A stretch of DNA of 64,000 nt from Endozoicomonas sp. SCSIO W0465 (GCF_023716865.1 NZ_CP092417.1:2148001-2212000), one strand, 5' to 3'; positions 24,750-34,426 are shown, counted from the stretch's first letter. Made by a program: numbers and translations. The notes: a model not told the origin generated them from the sequence alone.

Positions 24750-26504
24750 TTGAATACCAAAACACAAGGACAGGACTTTTCCCACGCCTCTGGCCATCAC
24801 GCCACTGATCAAAACGTCTGCCGCTTTTCTCTTGAGCCTGATGAGCCGTCGAGATTCGCGGAACTCTGCGGACAATTCAATCAGCATCTGAAACAGATCG
24901 AAGAGCGGCTCGGCGTCACCATCCGCCACCGGGGTAATGCCTTTGCCATCAGTGGCGACAATGGCCGCGCTGATGTAGCTGGTGAGGTATTAAAGCGACT
25001 GTTCAGAGAAACCGGTAAGGACGAACCACTCAGCCCGAACACGGTTCATCTGTTCCTGCAGGAATCCGCCATTGAGTGGATACATGAAGAGCCCGAAGAC
25101 AAGCTGATCTCACTGCGCACCCGTAAAGGCCTGATTACGCCCCGGGGGCCTAACCAGCAGAGCTATGTAAAGTCGATTCTGCAGCACGACATCAATTTCG
25201 GCATCGGCCCTGCAGGCACCGGCAAAACCTATCTGGCCGTTGCCGCTGCAGTGCAGGCGCTGGAAGAAGAACAGATCAGGCGTATCCTCCTTGTTCGCCC
25301 TGCCGTTGAAGCTGGAGAAAAACTGGGCTTCTTGCCAGGAGACCTGTCCCAGAAAATCGATCCTTATCTAAGGCCACTCTACGATGCCCTTTATGAAATG
25401 CTGGGTTTTGAGCGTGTTGACCGCCTGATAGAGAAAAATGTGATTGAAGTTGCCCCACTGGCCTATATGCGTGGTCGTACACTCAATAATTCATTTATTA
25501 TTCTTGATGAGTCCCAGAACACCACTCAGGAGCAGATGAAGATGTTCCTGACCCGTATCGGCTTTGGCTCTACTGCCGTGATTACCGGTGATATTACCCA
25601 GGTTGATTTACCAAGAGGCACCCGCTCCGGTCTGGCCAGCGCTATTGACGTTCTCAAGGGGGTAGAAGGCATTGGCTTTATCTGGTTTACGGCCAAGGAC
25701 GTGGTTCGCCATCCCCTGGTGCAAAGGATCGTTCAGGCCTATGACCGTTTCGATAAACTGACCCAGGAGCAGTCAACAGGCAAAGGTACACGACCTGCCA
25801 GGAAACCTTCTACGCCCAAAGCTGAAGGCTCTTTACCCACTGAAGGCTCTCTACCGGCTAAAGGCTCTCTACCGGCTAAAGGCTCTCTACCGGCTAAAGG
25901 CTCTCTACCGGCTAAAGGCTCTCTACCGGCTAAAGGCTCTCTACCGGCTAAAGGCTCTCTACCGGCTAAAGGCTCTCTACCGGCTAAAGGCTCTCTACCG
26001 GCTAAAGGCTCTCTACCGGCTAAAGGCTCTCTACCGGCTAAAGGCTCTCTACCGGCTAAAGGCTCTCTACCGGCTAAAGGCTCTCTACCGGCTAAAGGCT
26101 CTCTACCGGCTAAAGGCTCTCTACCGGCTAAAGGCTCTCTACCGGCTAAAGGCTCTCTACCGGCTAAAGGCTCTCTACCGGCTAAAGGCTCTCTACCGGC
26201 TAAAGGCTCTCTACCGGCTAAAGGCTCTCTACCGGCTAAAGGCTCTCTACCGGCTAAAGGCTCTCTACCGGCTAAAGGCTCTCTACCGGCTAAAGGCTCT
26301 CTACCGGCTAAAGGCTCTCTACCGGCTAAAGGCTCTCTACCGGCTAAAGGCTCTCTACCGGCTAAAGGCTCTCTACCGGCTAAAGGCTCTCTACCGGCTA
26401 AAGGCTCTCTACCGGCTAAAGGCTCTCTACCGGCTAAAGGCTCTCTACCGGCTAAAGGCTCTCTACCGGCTAAAGGCTCCCCATCCCCCAAAGGCGTGCA
26501 GTAA
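24750..26504 (+). CDS. ybeZ: PhoH-like ATPase (YbeZ type) with a long GSLPAK repeat tail
   Basis: The first 350 or so residues are a standard PhoH/YbeZ protein, with the Walker A loop GIGPAGTGKTYLAVAAAV near residue 152 and Walker B FIILDESQNTTQEQM. These proteins act with YbeY in ribosome and RNA quality control. Orthologues usually stop at about 330-360 aa. Here an in-frame minisatellite adds about 220 residues: one variant and 35 perfect copies of GSLPAK, ending GSPSPKGVQ. The tail is basic (one Lys per six residues) and probably disordered. The TTG start is inferred from frame and length. It is the first gene of a ybeZ-ybeY-corC-lnt operon; the stop overlaps the ybeY start by one base. 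Confidence 0.93.
   Translation: MNTKTQGQDFSHASGHHATDQNVCRFSLEPDEPSRFAELCGQFNQHLKQIEERLGVTIRHRGNAFAISGDNGRADVAGEVLKRLFRETGKDEPLSPNTVHLFLQESAIEWIHEEPEDKLISLRTRKGLITPRGPNQQSYVKSILQHDINFGIGPAGTGKTYLAVAAAVQALEEEQIRRILLVRPAVEAGEKLGFLPGDLSQKIDPYLRPLYDALYEMLGFERVDRLIEKNVIEVAPLAYMRGRTLNNSFIILDESQNTTQEQMKMFLTRIGFGSTAVITGDITQVDLPRGTRSGLASAIDVLKGVEGIGFIWFTAKDVVRHPLVQRIVQAYDRFDKLTQEQSTGKGTRPARKPSTPKAEGSLPTEGSLPAKGSLPAKGSLPAKGSLPAKGSLPAKGSLPAKGSLPAKGSLPAKGSLPAKGSLPAKGSLPAKGSLPAKGSLPAKGSLPAKGSLPAKGSLPAKGSLPAKGSLPAKGSLPAKGSLPAKGSLPAKGSLPAKGSLPAKGSLPAKGSLPAKGSLPAKGSLPAKGSLPAKGSLPAKGSLPAKGSLPAKGSLPAKGSLPAKGSLPAKGSLPAKGSPSPKGVQ
25827..26474 (+). repeat. 18-bp minisatellite in ybeZ, 36 units
   Basis: One variant unit (25827-25844) is followed by 35 units of ggctctctaccggctaaa (25845-26474) with no differences that I can see. 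The 18-bp length keeps the frame. Such perfection points to very recent expansion or ongoing homogenisation. Assembly error in the copy number is possible. Confidence 0.95.
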
Positions 26505-26977
26505 TGGCCACTGTTCATATTGATGTGATGATTAACAGCACCAGCTCACAGCTTCCTGCTCAAAATGAGTTGGAACAGTGGGCCGCTGCAGCGGTTGGCC
26601 AGCACTTTCAGGAACAGCGCCAGGAAGCTGAAATCAGCCTCCTGATCGTCGATGAAGAAGAGGGGGCTGAACTTAACCGGCAATGGCGGGGTAAGGAAGG
26701 GCCAACCAATGTACTGTCCTTTCCTGCCGATCTTCCTGCCGAACTGGAATTGCCATTACTGGGTGATTTGATTATCTGCGTCCCGGTCGTTGAACAAGAA
26801 GCTATTGAGCAGAAAAAAAGTCTCAGTTCCCACTGGGCTCATATGATGGTTCATGGCACACTTCACTTGCTTGGCTATGATCACATTGACGATCAGGAAG
26901 CCGAAGAAATGGAGTCTCTGGAGACAGAAATTCTGGCTCAGCTTGGCTATCCTGATCCCTATCGGGATAGCGAGTAA
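26504..26977 (+). CDS. ybeY: endoribonuclease YbeY (rRNA maturation factor)
   Basis: This 157-aa zinc metalloprotein acts in 16S rRNA 3'-end maturation and 70S quality control. The metal-binding motif is MMVHGTLHLLGYDHIDD (three His). The PTNVLSFPAD block is also conserved. The ATG overlaps the last base of the upstream ybeZ stop codon, which indicates translational coupling. Confidence 0.96.
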   Translation: MATVHIDVMINSTSSQLPAQNELEQWAAAAVGQHFQEQRQEAEISLLIVDEEEGAELNRQWRGKEGPTNVLSFPADLPAELELPLLGDLIICVPVVEQEAIEQKKSLSSHWAHMMVHGTLHLLGYDHIDDQEAEEMESLETEILAQLGYPDPYRDSE

Positions 26978-27067
26978 ACCGGTAAGGCTCCGGGTCACCA
27001 GGAACGTGTCACATTCAGTCAACCGTCCACTTACATTCAGTGGGCACAGCCGTGAAGACAGAGGGCA

Positions 27068-27922
27068 ATGAGCGACGACCATTCGACGGAAGATCATCCG
27101 TCACCATCATGGATGGACAAACTGACCAGTATCTTTCACCAGGACCCTAAGGACCGCCATGCGCTCCTGGGAATGCTAAGAGACGCCGGAAGCCGGGGCA
27201 TGCTGGATGATGAAGCGCTGAGTATCATTGAAGGCGCTGTGCAGGTTGCGGATATGCAGGTCCGTGAAATCATGATTCCCCGCTCCCAGATGGTCTGTGT
27301 TGATGAAGACCAGAGCCCCGAAGCGTTCCTGCCCCAGGTTATTGAGTCTGCCCACTCCCGCTTTCCGGTTATTGGCGACACCAAGGATGAAGTGATTGGC
27401 ATCCTGCTTGCCAAGGATCTGCTCCCCCTCCTGCTTAATAAAGCGCCCAATACGGGCAGTAAATTCAACATCAAGAACCATTTACGCCCAGCGACGTTTA
27501 TTCCGGAAAGCAAACGGCTCAATGTTCTGCTCAGGGAGTTCCGCACCAACCGCAACCATATGGCCATTGTTATTGATGAGTTTGGTGGCGTTGCCGGACT
27601 GGTCACCATTGAGGACGTACTTGAACAGATTGTTGGTGATATCGAGGATGAAACCGATGTTGATGAAGATACCTTTATCAAACCGGCGGATGATCTTGAA
27701 CACGCCTTTATTGTTAAAGCGTTGACGCCCATTGAAGACTTTAATGAACAGTTTGCGACCCAATTTCCGGATGATGAGTTCGATACCATTGGTGGTATCG
27801 TGATGCAGGAGTTTGGTCATATGCCAACCCGTAATGAGTCCGTGGAGATTTCCGGCTTTCGTTTTGATGTGCTGAACGCCGATGGTCGTCGGATTCGACT
27901 GCTGCGGGTAACTCCCTGCTGA
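27068..27922 (+). CDS. corC: CorC/HlyC family transporter-associated CBS protein
   Basis: This 284-aa cytosolic protein has two CBS domains (about residues 70-130 with REIMIPRSQM, and 135-195 with MAIVIDEFGGVAGLVTIEDVLE) and a C-terminal CorC/HlyC domain. E. coli CorC is linked to Mg/Co efflux. The ybeZ-ybeY-corC-lnt order is conserved in gammaproteobacteria. The stop codon overlaps the lnt start. Confidence 0.94.
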   Translation: MSDDHSTEDHPSPSWMDKLTSIFHQDPKDRHALLGMLRDAGSRGMLDDEALSIIEGAVQVADMQVREIMIPRSQMVCVDEDQSPEAFLPQVIESAHSRFPVIGDTKDEVIGILLAKDLLPLLLNKAPNTGSKFNIKNHLRPATFIPESKRLNVLLREFRTNRNHMAIVIDEFGGVAGLVTIEDVLEQIVGDIEDETDVDEDTFIKPADDLEHAFIVKALTPIEDFNEQFATQFPDDEFDTIGGIVMQEFGHMPTRNESVEISGFRFDVLNADGRRIRLLRVTPC

Positions 27923-29598
27923 TGCCTGTCCGTTCATCTCTACCGGTTGTGCGATACCTGCTGTCACTGGCAGCGGGTGCAATCGTGCCACTGGGTTTCA
28001 GTCCTTTTGACGTCTGGCCGGCTCCCATGCTGGCCATTGGTATTATCTTTCTCCTGACCCGAACACTGCCCATCAAGACGGCAACCCGTTGCGGCTTTCT
28101 TTTTGGTGTCGGTATGTTTGGCGCTGGTACATCGTGGATATACGTCAGTATCCATGAGTTTGGTGCAGCTTCTCCGATGCTGGCAGGGTTACTGACCGGA
28201 CTATTCGTGCTGGGTATTTCAGCCCTGATGATCATGCCGGTCTTTCTGTTGTATAGCTGGCTTAATCAACGAAAGAGTGAATCGGGTAGCCGCAGTGGAC
28301 TCTATCCCTGGCAGCAGGCATTGATGTTTGCCGGTCTCTGGGTGCTGTTTGAGTGGGTCCGCAGCTGGCTGCTGACTGGCTTCCCATGGCTGTTGTCAGG
28401 CTATGCGCTTCTGGATACTCCATTGGCTGCCCTGGCGCCGGTAGTCGGAACTTACGGCTTAAGTCTGCTGATGGTCACCACAGCCTGCCTGCTGTTGGCG
28501 TTGGTTATTCCAGTAAAGCGACAGAGAATACCCAATATTATTGCGTTACTCATCGTACTTGGATGCTGGGGACTGGCATGGCCGCTGGCCAACATTCAAT
28601 GGACGCAAAAAACCGGTGAACTCTCCTTTAGCGCTGTACAGGGAAATATTCCCCAGAACCTGAAGTGGGACCCTGACTATATTCACTCAACAATCAGTAC
28701 TTACATTGGCCTGAGTGAAGACCAGTGGGAACGGGAGCTGATCATCTGGCCGGAAAATGCCATTCCACTGTTTTATCACCTTGTGCCGGGCCTGATGGCC
28801 CACCTGGAGAGACTGGCTCGTCAGAATAACAGCACTCTGATTCTGGGCATGCCAGTGGATGATAACTCAGGCAGTGAAACCCGTTACTTCAACAGTATTC
28901 TGTCTTTGGGGGAGGGTTCTTTACCCGCTGAGGGCTCTTTATCCGCTGAGGGCTCTTTATCCGCTGAGGGCTCTTTATCCGCTGAGGGCTCTTTATCCGC
29001 TGAGGGCTCTTTACATGCTGAGGGCTCTTTACATGCTGAGGGCTCTTCACCCAACAGACACCCGGGTCGCTATGACAAGCAGAAGCTGGTGCCATTTGGT
29101 GAGTATGTGCCCATGGAGTCCATGCTGCGAGGGTTAATTGATTTCTTTAACCTACCCATGTCTGAATTCTCCCGTGGAGACTCAGAACAGCCCTTGCTCA
29201 AGGCTGGTAAGGTAAACATTGCCCCTTATATCTGTTATGAGGTGGTCTACCCGGATTTTGCCGCGCAAATGGCTCGAGAGAGTGGACTGCTGATCACTAT
29301 CAGCAATGACACCTGGTTTGGCAAATCCATTGGTCCTGTTCAGCACTTCCAGATCGCCCGAATGCGCGCACTGGAGACCGGGCGTTATATGATTCGTGCC
29401 ACCAATGATGGCATTACTGCTCTGATTGATGAAAAAGGAGCGGTTGTTGAAACCATCCCACGTTTTACCAGCGGCGTGTTGTCATCGTCAGCCCAGGTTC
29501 GGGAAGGCCAGACACCATTTATGACTTTTGGCTCCTGGCCAACGCTTCTTCTTTGTCTGCTGATGGTCGTTGTGCCATTGTGCATACGAAGATACTGA
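27922..29598 (+). CDS. lnt: apolipoprotein N-acyltransferase with an in-frame repeat insertion
   Basis: This inner-membrane enzyme adds the third acyl chain to lipoproteins. N-terminal membrane helices are followed by a nitrilase-type domain with the catalytic triad in IIWPENAIP (Glu, about residue 277), YDKQKLVPFGEYVP (Lys, about 386) and PYICYEVVYPDF (Cys, about 436). The protein is 558 aa; E. coli Lnt is 512. The Glu-Lys spacing is about 40 residues longer than in E. coli because seven GSL(P/S/H)AE repeats are inserted in the loop just before the catalytic Lys motif. All catalytic residues are intact, so the enzyme may tolerate the loop. The start overlaps the corC stop (tgATG). Confidence 0.94.
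   Translation: MPVRSSLPVVRYLLSLAAGAIVPLGFSPFDVWPAPMLAIGIIFLLTRTLPIKTATRCGFLFGVGMFGAGTSWIYVSIHEFGAASPMLAGLLTGLFVLGISALMIMPVFLLYSWLNQRKSESGSRSGLYPWQQALMFAGLWVLFEWVRSWLLTGFPWLLSGYALLDTPLAALAPVVGTYGLSLLMVTTACLLLALVIPVKRQRIPNIIALLIVLGCWGLAWPLANIQWTQKTGELSFSAVQGNIPQNLKWDPDYIHSTISTYIGLSEDQWERELIIWPENAIPLFYHLVPGLMAHLERLARQNNSTLILGMPVDDNSGSETRYFNSILSLGEGSLPAEGSLSAEGSLSAEGSLSAEGSLSAEGSLHAEGSLHAEGSSPNRHPGRYDKQKLVPFGEYVPMESMLRGLIDFFNLPMSEFSRGDSEQPLLKAGKVNIAPYICYEVVYPDFAAQMARESGLLITISNDTWFGKSIGPVQHFQIARMRALETGRYMIRATNDGITALIDEKGAVVETIPRFTSGVLSSSAQVREGQTPFMTFGSWPTLLLCLLMVVVPLCIRRY
28915..29040 (+). repeat. 18-bp minisatellite in lnt, 7 units
   Basis: Seven 18-bp units are based on ggctctttatccgctgag (one variant start, four identical, two with acatgctgag), with a partial eighth after 29040. 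Each encodes GSL(P/S/H)AE. The sequence is clearly related to the ybeZ minisatellite 2.4 kb upstream; the closest units match at 15 of 18 bases. Confidence 0.9.
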
Positions 29599-29739
29599 CC
29601 TGAAGTCTATGATCACTTCAGAGAGTGGCCACTTCAGAAACTGGTCACTTCAGAAACGACCGGATAACATCTTGGGATGATTCGGGGTTGAGATATCACC
29701 TGTGCCCGGATACAAAGATTCGGGCATTATGGGCGCCAA

Positions 29740-30453
29740 TCAATAAACCAGCCAATACCAGATATAACCAGCGTATTCCCGCAGAGCACGCTCACTATCA
29801 CTGAGGTGGCGAGCGCTGGGTAACCACCGGCTGATACGAAAAGAGTCGTTTGATGCATCAGTCAGCATACCCGGTGCCGGAATTACATAAAAACCGGCCT
29901 TTTCAAAGCTGAGAGCCGCCCTGGCCATATGCCAGCCATGAGTCACCAGTAAAACCGATTGAATAGCCTCAGGCAGCGTATCGCGAACATAAACTGCGTT
30001 TTCCCATGTCGTTGTGCTCTGTTCTTCCTGCCACCGGGTGGTGATACCGAAGTCATTTTTCAGGCTTGTCGCCATCACGCCAGCCTCAGGCCGCTTCCCT
30101 CCGCCACTGACCAGAACCGGCAGGCCAGTCTGGCGACTCAGCCAGGCGCCATAACGAAGCCGCTCAAGGGTATACATGGAAGGGCGATGCCCTGACATCT
30201 CGGGGCTTAGGCGTGGTAAACCACCACCGAGAATCACAATTGCCTGGGGCTCAACGGGTTGGATTTGTTCCGGATGAAAGGCTGGATAGCGCTTATCAAG
30301 GCTTCGAATAAGAAGCGATGCAACCGGCTGGGTAGAGAATAAATAAAGAATAATCAGTGCCAGCCAGGCAGCCGACGGCTTGACAATCAATCCCGTTATG
30401 ATCAACCAGATAAGTAACATGAGAATTAACATGACAATTAACACGACAAGCAA
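29740..30453 (-). CDS. YdcF/ElyC/SanA (DUF218) family membrane protein
   Basis: This 237-aa protein has two N-terminal hydrophobic segments (LIVMLILMLLIWLIITGLIV and AAWLALIILYLF), followed by the DUF218 domain: AIVILGGGLPR, RLRYGAWLSRQTGLPVLVSG, an Asn/Thr block STTTWENA, and LLVTHGWHMARA. E. coli ElyC, of the same family and layout, influences peptidoglycan and lipid-carrier metabolism. No closer assignment is possible. It converges with lnt. Confidence 0.82.
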   Translation of the reverse strand: MLVVLIVMLILMLLIWLIITGLIVKPSAAWLALIILYLFSTQPVASLLIRSLDKRYPAFHPEQIQPVEPQAIVILGGGLPRLSPEMSGHRPSMYTLERLRYGAWLSRQTGLPVLVSGGGKRPEAGVMATSLKNDFGITTRWQEEQSTTTWENAVYVRDTLPEAIQSVLLVTHGWHMARAALSFEKAGFYVIPAPGMLTDASNDSFRISRWLPSARHLSDSERALREYAGYIWYWLVY

Positions 30454-30830
30454 CAGAACATCCCTGATATACAGTTTTTCGACCTGCTACTGTCAGCAAT
30501 TCTAACCAGAAGATGAGCATTTGGGTGTATTTTATTAACACCATGATAGTGAATGGTCTACGTTCACCAATCGTCATCGTAACAAAATCCAATGCCTAAA
30601 AGTAATAACCATCAGGAACCCTGAAAAATAGGCCAACAATCTCAGTAACCAATCTCAGTAACTTTTGCGTAACACTACGTAATCAGGCTAGAATGCCCGG
30701 CTCAAGTCACTATCAACTTGAGAGCTACGATATAATCTCAAGCCAGAGGCCTGCTGCCGGTTCATCGGAGTCAGTCTTCTGTACATTTCTTGTCTCCTTT
30801 ACTAACGGATGCAGGCCAAGAGCCAGTTCC
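30454..30830. other. divergent intergenic region before plsB
   Basis: This region lies between the ElyC-like gene and plsB. A 14-bp direct repeat (caatctcagtaacc) occurs twice near 30637-30663. An in-frame extension of plsB from 30693 is open but unlike the family N-terminus, so I treat it as leader. Promoters are expected here but not assigned. Confidence 0.4.
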
Positions 30831-33326
30831 ATGCTGAAGCCCATTACCCTGAATCGCTATGTTTTTCATAGCCTGAGAAAACTCCTTTCTACGTGGGTCC
30901 GTACCACGGTTGAAAACAATAACCCGGAAGCGTTGCATCTGCAGACCGGAAAGCCTGTTGTCTATGTTATGCATCAACGCTCTCTGACCGATTTGATGGT
31001 TCTGGAGAGTGAGTGTATAAAAGCAGGCCTGCCCCGGCCTTACCAGCCCATTGACGCTGATCACCCGCAAAGTAAAGCGCACTTCTTTCTTAGCCAGTAC
31101 GAAGGCCTGATTCTCCAGCGAGAGCGGCCAGAACCACCAGAGCTGCTTGAAGAACTGGTCAGACAGGTTGAAGAAAAGCATCAGGATGTCCAGCTGGTTC
31201 CCGTTACCATTCTCTGGGGACGCTCTCCTGAAAAGGAAAAGTCGGCTTTTAAGCTGCTGTTTGACTGGAACTTCAGCCTGGGTGGTCGTTTCCGGAAGTT
31301 TCTGGCAACGCTGCTTCACGGTCGACAGACCATGGTGTATTTCAGCCCTGCCTTGTCATTGCAGGAAATCATCAGTGACAGTAACAACCATGCCCGCAGT
31401 GTACGCAAGGTAAACCGTATTCTCCGCGTCCATTTCCGCCAGAAAAAAGCGTCGGTTTTGGGACCGGATCTGTCTCACCGTCGCATGCTGGTCAACAGCC
31501 TGATTCATACGCCCAGAATTCAGAAAGCCATCGCTGCGGAGGCTGCGGCTCAGGAAATTACGCTGGTAGAAGCCGAGGCAAAAGCCCGGAAGTATGCCAA
31601 TGAGATCGCTTCTGACTTCTCCATGCCCGTCATCCGTTTCCTGGATATTATCCTGACCTGGTTCTGGAACAAGCTATACAGCGGCGTAAAGGTCAATCAT
31701 ATCGAGCCACTGAAGGAGCTGGCGCAGAGCCATACGATTGTTTATGTGCCCTGCCACCGAAGCCATATCGATTACCTGCTGTTGTCGTATGTTCTGTACT
31801 ATGAAGGTTTGCCGCCTCCCCATATTGCCGCAGGCATTAACCTGAATATGCCGGTTGTTGGAACCATTCTGCGCAAAAGTGGTGCCTTCTTCATGCGCAG
31901 AACGTTCCGTGGCAACCCGCTCTACAGCGTGGTATTCCACGAATATATGTACACACTGACCAGCAAAGGGTTCGCGACCGAGTATTTTATCGAAGGCGGA
32001 CGCTCCAGAACCGGTCGCACCCTGACACCGAAAACCGGCATGCTCTCCATCACCGTCCGCAGTTTCCTGCGTAATAATCGCAAGCCTCTGGCCTTTGTAC
32101 CGGTCTATATCGGTTATGAAAAGCTGCTGGAAATGGCCAGTTATCTGGGCGAGCTCAGAGGTGAAACCAAGAAAAGTGAATCGCCCCTGGATATCGTTCG
32201 CACACTGGCGGCTCTGAGGAATGAGTTTGGCAAGGCATGGATCACCTTCGGTGAGCCTGTAGACTTGGCCCCGTTCCTGAGTTTGCAGGTGCCCAACTGG
32301 AAAGAGAGTTCTGGTACCGACGATAAACCGGAGTGGCTGGTAAAAACGACGTTGAGCCTGGGTGATATGCTGGCAGGCAGAATCAACTCTGCTGCGGTCA
32401 TCAATCCGGTAAATCTGGTTGCCATTGCCCTTCTCTCTTCTCCGAGGCATGCGCTGGGTGAGGAGGAGCTGATTCGACAACTGGACGGTTATACTCGTCT
32501 TCTGTTCATGGTTCCCTACAGTGACCGGACTGTGATGACCGATCTGGATGCTCGTAGCATGATCCACTATGTGGAAAACCTGCAGCTGTGCCAGAGAAAA
32601 ACCGATGCGCTGGGCGATATCATCAGCATGGATGAGAAAACAGCCATTTCCATGACCTACTATCGCAATAATGTGCTGCATACTTTTGCTATCCCGTCCC
32701 TGATCAGCTGCTTTTTTGTGAACAGCGGCAGCATTACCAGGAAAGAGATTTTGCGTATCAGTGCGGTTCTCTACCCTTACCTTCAGGCCGAGCTGTTCCT
32801 GCAGTGGACTCAGCATGAAGCACTGGCTGTGGTGCAGAAATGGCTGGACTGTCTGGTTGCAGAAGGGCTGATCACACAGGGCAGGGATAATGATGGCGAA
32901 GCGTGTTATTTCCAGCCGGACCCATCCACCTATGAATACATTATGCTAAATGTTTTTTCGCGCTCAATTGTCCAGACACTGGAACGCTTCTACATGGTTA
33001 TCAGCCTGCTCCTTCGAAATGGCAGTGGTAATATTGAAGCAGAAGCCCTGGAGCATCAGAGTGAGGTACTGGCACAGCGCCTGTCGATTATTCACGGCCT
33101 TAACGCGCCGGAGTTTTTTGATAAATCACTGTTCCGGGGCTTTATTGCCCAGATGCGCTATCACGGTGTACTGGAGATTACTCAAACCAATAAACTGGTG
33201 TTTGGTGATAACATTCAGAAGGTGGCAGACCAGGCCCACTCTCTATTGACCACCGAAATCCGGCACAGTATTGATCAGACGGCTCATTATAACACGGGTA
33301 CCATTGTCAGCGGGAAACAGCCATAA
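30831..33326 (+). CDS. plsB: glycerol-3-phosphate 1-O-acyltransferase
   Basis: This membrane-associated enzyme makes lysophosphatidate, the first step of phospholipid synthesis. The acyltransferase block I, PCHRSHIDYLLLSYVLYY, places His/Asp near residue 308, as in E. coli PlsB. Block III, YFIEGGRSRTGRTLTPKTG, and the following AFVPVYIGYEKL are also clear. Starting at the ATG at 30831 (MLKPITLNRYVFHSLRKLL) gives 831 aa, close to the usual 807-835. The longer frame from 30693 adds 46 atypical residues. Confidence 0.95.
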   Translation: MLKPITLNRYVFHSLRKLLSTWVRTTVENNNPEALHLQTGKPVVYVMHQRSLTDLMVLESECIKAGLPRPYQPIDADHPQSKAHFFLSQYEGLILQRERPEPPELLEELVRQVEEKHQDVQLVPVTILWGRSPEKEKSAFKLLFDWNFSLGGRFRKFLATLLHGRQTMVYFSPALSLQEIISDSNNHARSVRKVNRILRVHFRQKKASVLGPDLSHRRMLVNSLIHTPRIQKAIAAEAAAQEITLVEAEAKARKYANEIASDFSMPVIRFLDIILTWFWNKLYSGVKVNHIEPLKELAQSHTIVYVPCHRSHIDYLLLSYVLYYEGLPPPHIAAGINLNMPVVGTILRKSGAFFMRRTFRGNPLYSVVFHEYMYTLTSKGFATEYFIEGGRSRTGRTLTPKTGMLSITVRSFLRNNRKPLAFVPVYIGYEKLLEMASYLGELRGETKKSESPLDIVRTLAALRNEFGKAWITFGEPVDLAPFLSLQVPNWKESSGTDDKPEWLVKTTLSLGDMLAGRINSAAVINPVNLVAIALLSSPRHALGEEELIRQLDGYTRLLFMVPYSDRTVMTDLDARSMIHYVENLQLCQRKTDALGDIISMDEKTAISMTYYRNNVLHTFAIPSLISCFFVNSGSITRKEILRISAVLYPYLQAELFLQWTQHEALAVVQKWLDCLVAEGLITQGRDNDGEACYFQPDPSTYEYIMLNVFSRSIVQTLERFYMVISLLLRNGSGNIEAEALEHQSEVLAQRLSIIHGLNAPEFFDKSLFRGFIAQMRYHGVLEITQTNKLVFGDNIQKVADQAHSLLTTEIRHSIDQTAHYNTGTIVSGKQP

Positions 33327-33412
33327 GCCCGAGACACCGCTCTGAGCGTATGCTGAAAAGGACATCAGGATCCGGATTTGTATCCTCGTGAAGTTCAGTT
33401 TGAGCAGGCTTA

Positions 33413-34192
33413 TTATCTGTTCATGTCTTTCAGGATATCAAGAACACTGGCAACTTGCTTTGAACGCAGGCCTTTGTAATGGGACACACCGTGGTTTTGC
33501 CCGCCAGCCCTTGGTAAACTGCCGGACTCATGGATAGGAAACAGCTGGCGCAATTGACCCAGGTCGTTCTCGTTCAGTGCTTTTTCCAGCTGATTTCTGA
33601 TGGAGAGGCTGGCACCGGCAGGTGCAAGCTGCTGCCAGTCAGTCAAATATTGGTGGAGTTTCCGGTGTTGTTCAAGATTCAAATACCTTGAGCGATGCCC
33701 ATCCGCGTTTTTTATTGAACGTGCCGAATGGAGGGCATCAATTAAAACCTGTTCAATAGCAATGATAATATCAAGGTGAGCCTGGCAATCAGCAGAGTTC
33801 ATAGTGGAAAATATTAACTGATATGAACTGAACGGAGCAGTACGCGAACTGTTTTCATGCTTCTTATTTCGAAGCTCTAAACTCTCACTTTTTGTCTTGG
33901 ATGGGATGTGCTTTCTCTTTTTTCTATTTTTTGTTTTTTGTCCGGCTTCATCCCGGGGGCTGAGAAACCGCTCTGTCCTTTTATCAACAATTGCGCCCTG
34001 AATGACAGAATCCTCTCTGCTTGATTCGCAGCCGGAATCCATGGGGTGTGTTTTTTGCAGATAGGGATCGATGGAGACAGGCAATACCGAGCGTGAACCC
34101 CACAGGCTCTGCTCATGCCGTTGATCAGGAATAACATCAGCGTCCTCTGAATGAAAACCAATCTGACCACTTTCCCTGTTCAAACCATCCAT
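33413..34192 (-). CDS. hypothetical protein with a strongly basic segment
   Basis: The protein has 259 aa and I recognise no family. Residues 1-125 are polar and probably disordered. They include QKTKNRKKRKHIPSKTK (about residues 85-101), which resembles a nuclear localisation signal. The C-terminal half is predicted helical (HLDIIIAIEQVLIDALHSA, RNQLEKALNENDLGQLRQLF). No signal peptide or membrane helix is present. It could be a secreted effector or simply a lineage-specific cytosolic protein. It lies between plsB (convergent) and rsmJ (same strand, 234 bp apart). Confidence 0.5.
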   Translation of the reverse strand: MDGLNRESGQIGFHSEDADVIPDQRHEQSLWGSRSVLPVSIDPYLQKTHPMDSGCESSREDSVIQGAIVDKRTERFLSPRDEAGQKTKNRKKRKHIPSKTKSESLELRNKKHENSSRTAPFSSYQLIFSTMNSADCQAHLDIIIAIEQVLIDALHSARSIKNADGHRSRYLNLEQHRKLHQYLTDWQQLAPAGASLSIRNQLEKALNENDLGQLRQLFPIHESGSLPRAGGQNHGVSHYKGLRSKQVASVLDILKDMNR

Positions 34193-34426
34193 ATGTCACT
34201 CCCCCGGTATTTATTTCTACCTCTTTTTACGAGATCAATAGTGATATAACGCCATGATTATCCTGATTGAATGTTCCACAGGCATCGATTGAGCATCCAT
34301 CAGATTATCCGATAATTGACCTGTTATATCGACCAGCTATTTGATTTATTCAGAGAGTCAATGATTAATGGACGAAACTGACAGGCAATCAATGTGATAC
34401 AGTCATCGATTTGCTCTTGATAATGA

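Noticed and set aside
25739..26518. Minus-strand frame of EPLAGR repeats opposite the ybeZ minisatellite
   Set aside because: It is a shadow of the 18-bp repeat; the plus strand holds the conserved gene.
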